NCBI GenBank assembly: GCA_964645985.1
Contig: CAZYCC010000002.1
Span: 1 to 50,336 of the forward strand
DNA: 50,336 nucleotides
Direction of reading: 5' to 3'
Source of the DNA: CAZYCC01 sp964645985
Lineage (GTDB): Bacteria; Bacillota; Clostridia; Oscillospirales; CAG-272
Part shown: positions 27,593 to 36,645 of the stretch, piece by piece
Layout: each line of letters starts with the position of its first letter
Position numbering within the stretch: the stretch's first letter is position 1
Notes under the pieces: model-generated
What the model was told of the DNA's origin: nothing
Seen by the model: the letters and a program-made list of their open reading frames with translations, nothing else
Databases searched by the model: none
Position numbers and translations under genes: made by a program

Positions 27593-28687
27593 CTATTTCC
27601 CGGATATGTCAGCCGAGCCCGGATTTTCCGGTTTTTCCGGGTTCCCCGCGTTTCCTGAGTTTCCGTGGCTACCCGGATCGGCGGGCGCGCCGTCTGCCGG
27701 GGAGGGGGACGCGGGGGCAGTGCGCGCCGACGCGGGATTCGCGCCCGTTTCGCTGTCGTGGTGCGCGGCCTTCTCCGGGACGACGACGACCTTTTTCACA
27801 GGAGCGGCGGCGCTCGCGCCCTTCTTTTTGCGCTCGCCGTAGGTAGGGAGAGCCGGGGAGAGCGCGCGGGGCGTGCGAACCGAGAAGAGGATCAGCAGGA
27901 CGAGCGAGATGGCGCAGGTCACAAATCCTAGCACCGAGGAGATGCGAATCGCCGTGCCGGGGATGCAGAGGCTGTCGGTGCGCAGCAGTTCTATGAAGCC
28001 GCGCCCGAAGCCATACCACGCAAGGTAGGTCAGCAACCACTGCCCGTCAAACTTCTTCTTTTTGTAAAAAATATTGATAAGGATGAACCCAACAAGGTTC
28101 CAAAGAGACTCGTAGAGGAAGGTCGGGTGGTAATATTTGGTGATGGTGCTCGTCGGCGAGAGACCCATGCGGCAAAAGATATTTGTCTCGCCGCCGTGCG
28201 CCTCGCCGTTGGTAAAGTTGCCCCAGCGCCCGATAACTTGCCCGAGCATGACGCCCGGCGCGAGCGCGTCGAAAAAGCGCAGCGGGCGGATTTTCTTGTA
28301 GGCGGTGACCGCGAGGACGATCAGCGCGCCGGCGATAATGCCGCCGTAGATCGCGAGACCCCCGTCCCAGAAGGCGATAGCGTCGAGGAAAGAGTCGAAG
28401 TGGCGGTGCTCGCCGAAATACTCGAAGGCGATGAAATAGAGCCGCGCGCCGATAATTCCGCCCGGCACGACGAGGAGGGTCGCATCGAGGACATCATCGA
28501 AAGCGATGCCGCTCTGCCCCGCCACGCTCTTGCCGGCGCGCCACGCGGTGTAGACGAAGGCGGCAAGAATGCCGACGGTGACAATGATACCGTACCAGCG
28601 CACCTCCCGCCCGAAGATAGTGAAAGCGACGGCGTCGAGACGAAAGGCATCGATGCCGAGCCCCGGAAAGGAAATCCAATGTTCCAT
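27593..28687 (-). CDS. lgt: prolipoprotein diacylglyceryl transferase with C-terminal tail
   Basis: Lgt attaches diacylglycerol from phosphatidylglycerol to the lipobox cysteine of prelipoproteins, the first step of lipoprotein maturation in the membrane. Several transmembrane helices are visible. The family signature RWGNFTNGEAHG starts at R154, preceded by WDGGLAIYGGIIAG and followed by HPTFLYESLWNL. The enzyme core ends near residue 270. Residues about 271-364 are an extra Ala/Pro/Gly-rich hydrophilic tail not present in standard Lgt (about 270-290 residues). The ATG at 28687 starts the normal MEHWISFPG N-terminus. The YfmH gene precedes it by about 98 bases on the same strand. Confidence 0.94.
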   Translation of the reverse strand: MEHWISFPGLGIDAFRLDAVAFTIFGREVRWYGIIVTVGILAAFVYTAWRAGKSVAGQSGIAFDDVLDATLLVVPGGIIGARLYFIAFEYFGEHRHFDSFLDAIAFWDGGLAIYGGIIAGALIVLAVTAYKKIRPLRFFDALAPGVMLGQVIGRWGNFTNGEAHGGETNIFCRMGLSPTSTITKYYHPTFLYESLWNLVGFILINIFYKKKKFDGQWLLTYLAWYGFGRGFIELLRTDSLCIPGTAIRISSVLGFVTCAISLVLLILFSVRTPRALSPALPTYGERKKKGASAAAPVKKVVVVPEKAAHHDSETGANPASARTAPASPSPADGAPADPGSHGNSGNAGNPEKPENPGSADISGK

Positions 28688-28785
28688 AGGCAAAAGCGGG
28701 AGGAAGGGAGCGGGCGCGGGGAAAGGGAGCGCGCGAGGGAGAGCGGGGACGGAAAATGAGGCGGGGGAGCACCCCAGGCGCTGCT

Positions 28786-30123
28786 TCAGGCAGGCGCTTT
28801 GGCTACCGCTTTGCTCTCTTCTTTTTGCGGATAGAGCGCGGAGAGGGTGATCCTGTCCTCGCTAAGGAGCAGCTCGGCAAGTTCCAGAATTTTCTCCCGC
28901 CCGGTATCAAGGAGAGCCTGCCCGTAGGCGAAGAGGTCGATCCCCTCGAGCGCGCAGGAGGTAAAAATAGCGGCGCTGCTCTCGGACCCCTCAAAGCAGC
29001 GTAGAAACTGCGCGTAGAGCACCCGCCGCCCGCGGTGAAAGACCTCACGCGAAATATTGCCCCGCCGCATCCACTCGATGTGCGAGAGGAAGCGCGACCG
29101 CACCTCCTCCGGGTCTTGCGCCTGCCCGAGGAAGGAGAGGCAGCTGTATCGGTCGGTGACCTCGCAGGAGCTGCGCGGTTCCTCGGGGACAATGCCCTTC
29201 TCGTAGAGCGAGGAGAGGAAGTCGTCGAGGACTATCCAAGAAAAGAGCGAGAGCGCGGCAGCCTCGCGCGCGCGCTCGTGAAGACCGCTCGGCAGGGGGT
29301 CGGCGCGCAGGCCAATACAGAACATCGGCATCGGCAGGGGCTTTTCGGCGGTCGTACGCGCACGGACGCTCGGGAGCGCAACCATAGGCGGCAGCCCCCG
29401 GGGCGGCAGGCGCGCCGGAGCGCCGGGCAGCAGCTCGTCGAGCAGCGCCGTCACGGACTCGATGTCGATAACGCCCGAGAGCGTGAGAATGACGTCGGTG
29501 AGGCGGTAGAAGGTATTGTAGAAGGAGAGGAGCGTCTTTCGCGTCACGGCGGAGATGCTCTGCGGGCTGCCGCAGACCCGCGTCGTCACGGGGGAGCGCT
29601 CGCCGAAGAGCGCGCGGTACATTCCCTCGCCGAGGGCAGTTTCCGGGTCGTCCTCGTAGAGCAGAATCTCCTGCGTGATGATGTCCCGCTCGCGCGCGAC
29701 GCTTTCCTCGGTGAAGTAGGGGTGGAGAAACCCGCAAAGCAGGGCGCGCAGCGCGGGCAGCACTCCCTCGCGCTCGCTGCAAGTGAAGAGATATACCGTC
29801 CCGGTGGGGCCGGTGTAGGCGTTGCCGTTCGCGCCAAAGGCGGCGAGCTTATCGAGCGTGTCCTCGCCGTCGGCGTTCTCGAAGAGCTTGTGCTCGAGAA
29901 AGTGCGCTGTGCCGCGCGGGAAGGGCGGCAGATCCTGTGCAAAGCGGCGCATCGCCGGGTCTTCCTCCAGCTCCCCGGCGGGGACGCCGAGGTAAACGGC
30001 GGTGCTCACTCGCTCTTTTGGCAGGAAGGCGACGCGCAGCCCGCTGCGGTGGCGATAAAGCAAACATCTCACCCCGAAGAGCGAGGTCTCGTCGCGAAGC
30101 AATGTCAGAGTGGAATCTGCCAT
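28786..30123 (-). CDS. yfmH: M16 family peptidase YfmH
   Basis: A 445-residue zinc peptidase of the insulinase/pitrilysin (M16) family. The inverted zinc motif HxxEH is intact at H74-F-L-E77-H78 (GTAHFLEHKLFEN), and the downstream zinc-ligand region follows (ETALGEGMYRALF). In Bacillus subtilis the homologous pair is needed for 5-aminopentanol modification of elongation factor P; with the catalytically incomplete partner encoded just upstream (YfmF) it probably forms a heterodimer. I use the ATG at 30123, which starts the protein just before the first conserved strand; a TTG seven codons earlier is less likely. No efp gene is visible in the window. Confidence 0.9.
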   Translation of the reverse strand: MADSTLTLLRDETSLFGVRCLLYRHRSGLRVAFLPKERVSTAVYLGVPAGELEEDPAMRRFAQDLPPFPRGTAHFLEHKLFENADGEDTLDKLAAFGANGNAYTGPTGTVYLFTCSEREGVLPALRALLCGFLHPYFTEESVARERDIITQEILLYEDDPETALGEGMYRALFGERSPVTTRVCGSPQSISAVTRKTLLSFYNTFYRLTDVILTLSGVIDIESVTALLDELLPGAPARLPPRGLPPMVALPSVRARTTAEKPLPMPMFCIGLRADPLPSGLHERAREAAALSLFSWIVLDDFLSSLYEKGIVPEEPRSSCEVTDRYSCLSFLGQAQDPEEVRSRFLSHIEWMRRGNISREVFHRGRRVLYAQFLRCFEGSESSAAIFTSCALEGIDLFAYGQALLDTGREKILELAELLLSEDRITLSALYPQKEESKAVAKAPA

Positions 30124-30232
30124 ACGCAAGATGGGGAGGGGCAAACGAGCGGGCGCGCGGGACTGTCTATTTCACGGAAAGCTGGGGCGGCGCGCGCGGG
30201 CTGCTTCTGTGCGATAGGGCTACCCGAGAGCA

Positions 30233-31573
30233 TTATTTCCCGCGCAGGAAATAGGCAATTTGCGGGTGGATGCGGCGCGCGATCGCGGCGACATCCTCGA
30301 TTTTGAGCGTGGGGAGAGCGGCGAGCAGCTCTTGCGGCGTGCGCGCGGCGATCTTTCCCGGCAGGAGGTGCTCGCGCAGCGAGAACTGCAGGAGCGAGCT
30401 AGGGTTATCGGCCATCTCGCGCAAAGACGCGGCGAGCGAGTGCAGGGCGGAGGACAGCTCCTCCGCCGTCACCTCCCCCGCGCGTAGGGCATCGAGCTGC
30501 GCGAGCATCGCGCCGGTCGCGCGCCGCCCCATCTCGGGGGAAACGCCCGCGCAAAAGAAGAGCACGCACCCGAGCATATCGCCGGCGGCGTAGCAATCGT
30601 AGCACAGCCCCTGCTCCTCGCGCACATGGCGGAAGAACTTCGACATCGGCGCGCCCGAGAGAATCTCCCGAAAAAGAAGAAACGCCGGCAAGCTCTCCCC
30701 CGCGACGTTGCCGTCTATGCGGCAGCCGACGCACAGCCGCCCCTGCAGCATTTCGTCGTACTCCTCAACGAAACGCAGCTCGCCCTCCCGTTCGCCCCGC
30801 CTCCAGAAGACGGGGAGCGGGCGCTCGGCGCGGTTTTTGCCAAGCAATGGCGAGAGTTTTTCACGCAAATAGGAGAGGACGATGTCCAGATCCTCGCTTC
30901 CCGCGTAGAAGATCTCCAGTGGCTGCTCCTCAAGGAGCGAATGATAATATTCGGTGAGCGAGGCGAGCGTCGCCGCGCGCAGCGATGCCTCATCTGAGAG
31001 GTCGCCGCGCGCGTATGGCTCCCCCGCGCAAAGCAGCTCTGTGCAGCGGCGGCGCGCATACGCCGCTTTCTCGTTGCGCTCGGCGCGCAGGGCGGCGAGG
31101 AGATTGCCGCGCTCTCGCTCGAGAAAATCGGCGCGCAGCAGTCGCTCGCCCATCACGATGCGCACCGGCGGGTCAAGGAGCAGCGAGAGAAAGAGGTCGA
31201 GCGCGCCCTCGGTGTTTTTGTCGAAGAACCTCCCGCGCGGGATGTCTGGCGGCAAGCTCCCCCCCTCCAGAAAAGATAGCGTAAACGCGGTGAGCCGCAC
31301 CTCGCCCCGCCGCGTCACGCGGCAGGAAACCGAGGGGTCGTAGAGCATATCGAGCGCGCGGTTGAGCCGCCCGAGCGAGGGATATTGGCGGCTGCCGAGC
31401 GAGAGTACCTGCGGCAGCAGCGCCGCTTCCGCTCCGCGCCCGTCCCCGAGCTGCGACAAAAAGACGAGCGTCAGCTCTCCCGAGGAGAAGCGCCCGCGCG
31501 GCAACGGCAGCAGGTGCGCCCGCACCCCCCGTCCGAGCGGAACCACCCTCTCAAATGTCGAAAAATTCACCAT
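30233..31573 (-). CDS. yfmF: M16-like peptidase partner YfmF
   Basis: A 446-residue M16-type protein that lacks the HxxEH zinc motif, as expected for the non-catalytic half of the YfmF/YfmH pair. The N-terminal region (VPLGRGVRAHLLPLPRGRFSSGEL) and LPQVLSLGS match this subfamily, as does the C-terminal substrate-clamping domain (EEQGLCYDCYA). The ATG at 31573 is about 22 bases after the predicted start of a strong promoter, so the message has a short leader and no obvious Shine-Dalgarno. YfmH follows after 109 bases. It probably starts a transcription unit yfmF-yfmH-lgt. Confidence 0.88.
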   Translation of the reverse strand: MVNFSTFERVVPLGRGVRAHLLPLPRGRFSSGELTLVFLSQLGDGRGAEAALLPQVLSLGSRQYPSLGRLNRALDMLYDPSVSCRVTRRGEVRLTAFTLSFLEGGSLPPDIPRGRFFDKNTEGALDLFLSLLLDPPVRIVMGERLLRADFLERERGNLLAALRAERNEKAAYARRRCTELLCAGEPYARGDLSDEASLRAATLASLTEYYHSLLEEQPLEIFYAGSEDLDIVLSYLREKLSPLLGKNRAERPLPVFWRRGEREGELRFVEEYDEMLQGRLCVGCRIDGNVAGESLPAFLLFREILSGAPMSKFFRHVREEQGLCYDCYAAGDMLGCVLFFCAGVSPEMGRRATGAMLAQLDALRAGEVTAEELSSALHSLAASLREMADNPSSLLQFSLREHLLPGKIAARTPQELLAALPTLKIEDVAAIARRIHPQIAYFLRGK

Positions 31574-31601
31574 GGCAAACGCAAAACGAACGCACAGCCT
31601 A

Positions 31602-31630
31602 AGTGTAGCACAAAAGGAGGGGGATGTCAA
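31602..31630 (-). promoter_or_regulatory. sigma-A promoter of yfmF
   Basis: TTGACA (31630-31625), a 17-base spacer and TACACT (31607-31602) on the - strand, with TGC before the -10 box. Start near 31595. Confidence 0.82.
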
Positions 31631-31680
31631 ATCGCTCGCCCCCGCAAATTCGGGCGGGCACCCCCTCGGGAGTGCGCTCA

Positions 31681-31710
31681 TCAAACAAATCCCCGACCGC
31701 ATGGTCGGGG
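31681..31710 (-). terminator. rho-independent terminator of the DUF4097 lipoprotein gene
   Basis: ccccgacc (31710-31703 read on the - strand) pairs with ggtcgggg around a four-base loop, followed by atttgttt. It lies about 60 bases after the stop of the DUF4097 gene and before the yfmF promoter. Confidence 0.8.
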
Positions 31711-31768
31711 AGGTTTTGCGCGAGGGTCGCTTTGCGCTCGTACCGGGGAGTTTTTACTTTTCGTTCCC

Positions 31769-32713
31769 TTATTCCCCCACTCTCACGTTTCCGCGCGTTG
31801 TTTTTACTTCCGCGTAGCAGCGGGCATACTCGGGAGCGTCCTCGCCGAAGATGGTTTTGCCGTTCTCCTCGCGAGAAGGGAGGTTTGACGTGAGTTTGCC
31901 CGAGAGAGTTCGGCGCGTGAGGACGAGCGCAGTTGCGCGCGCCGCCGCGCCGCTGTCCTCCTCCCCGGCGGGGGAAAGGGAGAGCGCGATGTCTCCGTCG
32001 ACAGTTGTCGCAAGCAAATCTCGGCAGGAGAGAACCCGCACGGCGATGTCCCCGCCGACGCTCTCCACCTGCAAAAAATCGGCGGTCAACGCGTCGAGCG
32101 ATATGCCCCCGCTGAGTGTGTGCAGGGTTGCCTCTCCGCTGATAATCGGCGTCTCGAGCGAAATATCCCCTTCGCTCGCCTCAATGTCGACCGAGGGCGA
32201 TGTTAGATCTCGCAGCGCAATATCCCCCGAGACGCTTTTCACCGTGAGCGGGCGGTGCAGCGTCAAGCCCTCCCCGCGCACGCGCGCCGAGATCGTATTC
32301 ACCTCAAGCGAGACCGAGGCGGGCAGCTGCAGCGTTAGAACCTTCGCCGCGGCGTCGATGTCGCCGAGCGCGGCGCCGGGCGCGCAGTAGCGGATGTGCA
32401 GCTCGTCCCCTATCACCGCGATGTGCATTTTATGCTCATCCGGCAGCCCCGCGCTCGCCTCGCGCAAAAAGAGCGTCGTGCTGCCCCCGGTTTCAAGGGC
32501 GATGTCGCCGTCGAGATAGTCGATAGCGACCGCGTGAACCCCCTCCGGCGTGTAGCGATACTCCGAGCAGGCGGTGTAGGCGGCATCCTCATAGGCGGGG
32601 TAGAGCGCGGGTTCGCTCCACTCGCCGCACCCGCAGAGCGCGAGCGCCACCGCGAAAAGAAGCGCCCCGGCGAGCCGCCGCGCGCCCCCTCTCCCCCGCC
32701 AAGATGTCCTCAT
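31769..32713 (-). CDS. DUF4097 family lipoprotein (beta-helix-like)
   Basis: A 314-residue predicted lipoprotein. The signal sequence ends in LCGCGEW, a lipobox with the lipidated cysteine near residue 30. The body shows repeated short strands of the kind V-x-G-D-I-x-L (YLDGDIALET, VSGDIALRDL, SEGDISLET, VGGDIAVRVL, VDGDIALSL), the DUF4097/YvlB pattern thought to fold as a parallel beta-solenoid. Such proteins sit outside the membrane and are sometimes linked to envelope stress systems; here no LiaR-type regulator or PspC gene is nearby. The ATG at 32713 gives a proper signal peptide; a GTG 15 codons upstream is possible. A terminator follows. Confidence 0.85.
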   Translation of the reverse strand: MRTSWRGRGGARRLAGALLFAVALALCGCGEWSEPALYPAYEDAAYTACSEYRYTPEGVHAVAIDYLDGDIALETGGSTTLFLREASAGLPDEHKMHIAVIGDELHIRYCAPGAALGDIDAAAKVLTLQLPASVSLEVNTISARVRGEGLTLHRPLTVKSVSGDIALRDLTSPSVDIEASEGDISLETPIISGEATLHTLSGGISLDALTADFLQVESVGGDIAVRVLSCRDLLATTVDGDIALSLSPAGEEDSGAAARATALVLTRRTLSGKLTSNLPSREENGKTIFGEDAPEYARCYAEVKTTRGNVRVGE

Positions 32714-33051
32714 TGTCAAAAAAGATCCGCACCCGATGATTTTCCCAAAACGCCCCACTCGGCGGACGCCCGGGGATCGGTGCGGCCGCCGCGACCTCTC
32801 GCAAAACCCACATGGCGGGCTGTGAAAACGAACGAATGGGGTTGGTGCGCCCCCGCGAGCTCTCAGCCGCGCCCTGAAACAAAAGCCCGCCTATCCCGTT
32901 TGCCGAATCTCTCCCCCTCGCGGTGCGGTTTTCGCCGATGCGGACGGGGGGCAGCCGCCCCCCTTTCGCGCCGCTTTGGCCGCGAGAAGGGCCGCGCGAA
33001 AATCTGCCGCTCCCCGCAGGGCTGTGCGCCCTCCTGCTCCCGCGCCGCCTC
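32714..33051 (-). other. intergenic stretch between metG and the DUF4097 gene
   Basis: 338 bases of GC-rich sequence without a recognisable gene, promoter or terminator on either strand. Confidence 0.4.
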
Positions 33052-34629
33052 TTACTCCCCCTCCCGCTCCAGTTCCTCGAAGAATTTTTTCTCGTCGATT
33101 CGGGCGAAGAGCGGGGGGGCGGGGGTGACGTGCACGCCGTCCTCGAGCGCGCCAAAGGAAGCGAGGCTGTCATAGTCGGAGGGAGGGTTCCCGAGCGCGG
33201 CGAGGATTTTCTCGCTCGTTTCGGGCATAAAGGGCGTGAGCAGCACCGCGCCGTAGCGGATTGTTTCAAGGAGATTGTACAGCACCGTTCCGAGCCGCTC
33301 GCGCGCGCCCTCATCCCGGGAAAGCGCCCAGGGAGAGGTCTCGTCGATATATTTGTTGGCGCGGCGGAAGAGGTCGAACACCGCGCTCTGCGCGTCGGAA
33401 ATATGCAGCGCGTCCATAGCCTTTTGCACCGCCTCACGCGCGCTCCCGCAAGAGGCGATCAGATCCTCGTCGGGCGATGCCGGGCGCACCGGCGGCGGCA
33501 CGACCCCGTCATAATATTTCATCACCATCGACAGGCATCGCGAAACGAGGTTGCCGAGGTTATTGGCAAGATCCTGATTGTAGACCGCGATGAGGCTCTC
33601 GTAACTAATCGATCCGTCGTTTTGGTAGGGCATTTCGCCGAGGACATAGTGGCGCACGCCGTCGACCGTGAAGCGGTCGGCAAGATCGTCGGCGTACAGG
33701 ACGTTGCCCTTCGATTTGGACATTTTGTCCTGCCCGAAGAGCAGCCAGCCGTGCCCGTAGACTTTCTTCGGTAGAGGCAGGTCTAGCGCCATTAAGATAA
33801 TCGGCCAGTAAATCGTGTGGAAGCGCACGATGTCCTTGCCGATGACGTGCAGATCCGCCGGCCAGTATTTTTGGAAGAGCTCCCCCCGCTCATCGACATC
33901 GTAGCCGAGAGCGGTGATGTAGTTGGAGAGCGCGTCGATCCAGACATAGACGACGTGCTTTGGGTCAAAGTCGACTGAAATTCCCCACCGAAAGGAGGTG
34001 CGCGAGACGCACAGGTCCTGCAGGCCGCCGTCTGCAAGGAGGAAGTTCTGCAGCATTTCGTTTGCGCGCGCCAGCGGGTCGATAAAGCCGGGGTTTTGGC
34101 GGATATGCTCGATGAGGCGCGGCGCGTACTTGCTCATGCGGAAAAAGTACGCCTCCTCCCTTGTCCACTGCACCTCTCTGCCGCAGTCGGGGCACTTGCC
34201 GTCCACAAGCTGCGATTTGGTATAGAAGGATTCACACGGCACGCAGTACCAGCCCTCGTACTCGTTTTTGTAAATATCCCCCTGCTCGAAGAGTCGCCTG
34301 AAGATATGTTGCACGACGCGCTCGTGCTGCGCATCGGTCGTGCGGATAAAATAGTCGTAGGAGGTGTTCATTTTATCCCAGATGCCGCGGATTGTCCCCG
34401 CGACCCCGTCGACATACTCCTGCGGCGATACGCCCGCCTCGCGCGCGCACTGCTCGATTTTGCTGCCGTGCTCATCGGTGCCGGTGCAGAAAAAGACATC
34501 GTAGCCCTGCTGCCGCTTAAAGCGCGCGATGGCGTCGGTGAGGATAATTTCGTATGTGTTGCCGATATGCGGCTTGCGCGATGCGTAGGCGATCGCCGTC
34601 GTGATGTAGTAGGGCTTTTTCTCAGGCAT
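33052..34629 (-). CDS. metG: methionyl-tRNA synthetase, short form
   Basis: MetRS charges tRNA-Met (elongator and initiator) with methionine. The 525-residue product is class I. The HIGH motif appears as HIGN at 21-24 and KMSKS is intact at 302-306. The connective peptide has zinc-type cysteine pairs (CVPCES and CPDCG). An anticodon-binding helical domain forms the C-terminus. It lacks the C-terminal tRNA-binding (Trbp111/OB-fold) domain present in many Firmicutes MetRS of about 640-660 residues, so it is the short form. The ATG at 34629 starts the conserved KKPYYITTAIAY segment. It follows rluD by 73 bases in the ileS-lspA-rluD-metG run. An elongator tRNA-Met lies elsewhere in the window. 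Confidence 0.95.
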   Translation of the reverse strand: MPEKKPYYITTAIAYASRKPHIGNTYEIILTDAIARFKRQQGYDVFFCTGTDEHGSKIEQCAREAGVSPQEYVDGVAGTIRGIWDKMNTSYDYFIRTTDAQHERVVQHIFRRLFEQGDIYKNEYEGWYCVPCESFYTKSQLVDGKCPDCGREVQWTREEAYFFRMSKYAPRLIEHIRQNPGFIDPLARANEMLQNFLLADGGLQDLCVSRTSFRWGISVDFDPKHVVYVWIDALSNYITALGYDVDERGELFQKYWPADLHVIGKDIVRFHTIYWPIILMALDLPLPKKVYGHGWLLFGQDKMSKSKGNVLYADDLADRFTVDGVRHYVLGEMPYQNDGSISYESLIAVYNQDLANNLGNLVSRCLSMVMKYYDGVVPPPVRPASPDEDLIASCGSAREAVQKAMDALHISDAQSAVFDLFRRANKYIDETSPWALSRDEGARERLGTVLYNLLETIRYGAVLLTPFMPETSEKILAALGNPPSDYDSLASFGALEDGVHVTPAPPLFARIDEKKFFEELEREGE

Positions 34630-34702
34630 AGGATAAAAAGAGGGGAGCGGGAGGAAAGATTATCGCGGGGCGCGCTCTCGCGAAAAAGCGAGAGGGCCGA
34701 TC

Positions 34703-35644
34703 TCACTTGCCCTCGAGCAGGGCGAGGATTTTCGTGAAGTATTCCGGCAAGGGGGACTCGAAGAGCATCTGCCGCCCATCGCGCGGGTGGGTAAAGCCGA
34801 GGATTTTCGCGTGCAGGCATTGCCCGGCGAAAAGGTCCTCGTGCGCGCGCTCGAAGGGGGTGCGCCCGCCGCCGTAGAGCAGATCCCCCGCGACCGGGTG
34901 CCCGAGCGATGCCATATGTACGCGAATTTGGTGCGTGCGCCCGGTGAAGAGCCGCAGCTCAACATAGGAGAACCCCGCAAAGGACCGCAGAACCCGATAG
35001 TCGGTGATCGCGCGCCGCCCCTCCTCTCGAACCGCCATCTTCACGCGATTAGTCGGGTGCCGCCCGATCGGCGCGTCGACCCTGCCGCTACTCTCGCGCG
35101 GCGCGCCGACGAGAACGGCGTGATACACGCGCGTGAAGTCGTGGCGCGCGATCATCTCCTGCAGCGCGATGTGCGTGTGGTCGTTTTTCGCCACGGCGAG
35201 CAGACCTGAGGTGTCCTTGTCGAGGCGGTGGACGATGCCCGGGCGCACCACCCCGCCCACCCCCGAGAGCCGCCCGCCCATGTGGTAGAGCAGCGCGTTG
35301 ACCATCGTCCCGCGCGGGCTGCCGGGCGCGGGGTGGACGACCATGCCCTTTGGCTTGTTGACGATCGCGAGGTCATCGTCCTCATAGACAATTTCGAGCG
35401 GGATGTCCTCCGGCTCCACGCTCGAGGGCTCGGGAGAAAAGAGAGACACCGCAACGAGGTCTCCCGCGAGAAGGCGGGTACTTTTCGCCGTGGGGGTGCC
35501 GTTGCGCGTGATGTCCCCACGCTCGAGAAGGCGCTGTACCGACGCGCGCGAAAGCCCTGTCATCGCGGCGGCGAACGCGTCAAGCCGCGCGCCCGCGTCA
35601 TCCTCCTCGACGACGAACACGAGCGGCCCTCCCACCTTATCCAT
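34703..35644 (-). CDS. rluD: RluA/RluD family pseudouridine synthase
   Basis: A 313-residue synthase that isomerises uridine in RNA, probably in 23S rRNA. The S4 domain (about 16-65, LDAFAAAMTGLSRASVQRLLE) is followed by the catalytic motif HRLDKDTSG with D142. LFTGRTHQIRVHM and GHPVAGDLLYGG come next. The gene directly follows lspA, its ATG overlapping the lspA stop by eight bases, the classic lspA-rluD arrangement of Firmicutes (ylyB in Bacillus). The symbol rluD is by family; the exact target uridine is inferred only. This copy keeps the canonical HRLD motif, unlike the second RluA-family gene at 23957-25165. Confidence 0.93.
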   Translation of the reverse strand: MDKVGGPLVFVVEEDDAGARLDAFAAAMTGLSRASVQRLLERGDITRNGTPTAKSTRLLAGDLVAVSLFSPEPSSVEPEDIPLEIVYEDDDLAIVNKPKGMVVHPAPGSPRGTMVNALLYHMGGRLSGVGGVVRPGIVHRLDKDTSGLLAVAKNDHTHIALQEMIARHDFTRVYHAVLVGAPRESSGRVDAPIGRHPTNRVKMAVREEGRRAITDYRVLRSFAGFSYVELRLFTGRTHQIRVHMASLGHPVAGDLLYGGGRTPFERAHEDLFAGQCLHAKILGFTHPRDGRQMLFESPLPEYFTKILALLEGK

Positions 35645-36440
35645 GAGCGGAGAGGGAAGAATCGCCTGCCGCGGCGGGATGTGAGGGATCGCCCCGCTGC
35701 GCCGTATCTGCCGCCTGCGCCCCCTCGCCCGACTGAGCCGCCCCTGCCGCCATGCCCGCCGCGTCGGGCTTGTCCGATGCCGTGGAGTTCCCGCGCCCCT
35801 CTCCCGAGAGGACGCTTGTCACTTTGACGGAGATTGGCGCGGCGGCGGCAGTCGCGCCGCCCCGCGCGGGAGAGCTCTCTGTCGCGTGATCGGGCGCACC
35901 CCCCGCGGCGGCGCGCGAGGAGGTTTCGCGGCGGTGCGCGCGCAGCTCAAGTACAATCGCCGCGGCAAGGAAGAGCGCGACACCGACGCAAATACAGGCA
36001 TCCGCGAGGTTAAAGACCCAGTGCCAGAGGCGCGGGAAGGCGCAGAAGTCGATGAAATCGATCACCGCCCCCTCAAAGAGTTTCTCCCCGAAGAAGACGC
36101 GGTCGATACTGTTGCCGATGCCGCCTCCGGCGATCAGCGCGAGGCAGACCGCGGGGAAGGTCGGCAGCCCGACCTTGCGGCGAAAAACGAACAGCAAAAG
36201 AATAAGCCCAACGATGGCGACCGCCGAGAGCGTGAGAAAGACCACGCGCCCGGCGGCGTTCCCGGCGAACAGCCCCATCGTCGCGCCGGTGTTGCGCACG
36301 ATGGTTAAGCGCAGTGCCCCGGGGATAACTGTCACCGTGCGCGCGCCGCCGTCGGTCGCCGCCATCGCGAGCGCTTTAGTCAGTTGGTCGAGCGCGGGCA
36401 CCGCGAGCACCACGGCGAGCAGGAGAATGGTTGTCGCCAT
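35637..36440 (-). CDS. lspA: signal peptidase II with C-terminal tail
   Basis: LspA cleaves the signal peptide of lipidated prolipoproteins in the membrane. Four hydrophobic segments are visible, and the two catalytic aspartates are present: D128 in GAVIDFIDF and D147 in FNLADACI. The N-terminal DQLTK and the central GGGIGNSIDRV are family marks. The enzymatic part ends near residue 172. About 95 further residues are an Ala/Gly/Ser-rich disordered tail that normal LspA (150-170 residues) lacks. The gene overlaps rluD by eight bases, so the tail must be translated for coupling. Lgt, acting just before LspA in the same pathway, has a similar tail. Confidence 0.93.
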   Translation of the reverse strand: MATTILLLAVVLAVPALDQLTKALAMAATDGGARTVTVIPGALRLTIVRNTGATMGLFAGNAAGRVVFLTLSAVAIVGLILLLFVFRRKVGLPTFPAVCLALIAGGGIGNSIDRVFFGEKLFEGAVIDFIDFCAFPRLWHWVFNLADACICVGVALFLAAAIVLELRAHRRETSSRAAAGGAPDHATESSPARGGATAAAAPISVKVTSVLSGEGRGNSTASDKPDAAGMAAGAAQSGEGAQAADTAQRGDPSHPAAAGDSSLSAHG

Positions 36441-36494
36441 TAGAGGAAGAAACGCGCGAGCTGCGCGGGGAGCGGGGAGGGGGGTCCCCTCTGA

Positions 36495-36507
36495 GCAGAC
36501 CTTCGGC
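36495..36507. repeat. dispersed 13-mer GCAGACCTTCGGC, copy 1
   Basis: The exact 13-mer is found here between lspA and ileS, and again at 46862-46874. A near copy (gcagaccttcgcc) is at 42859-42871. All are intergenic in the - strand cluster. Confidence 0.5.
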
Positions 36508-36645
36508 CCGCGATTTTCGGGAGGGGACAGGAAAAAGGCGTGCTACAACAGGAAAGCGGCGGATACGCCCCCCGCGATCTTTGCGGGGAGCGGGGAAGGG
36601 AAGTATTGTGGGGGGAGATGCCGCGCGGCGGGGAGGGCAGCGGTT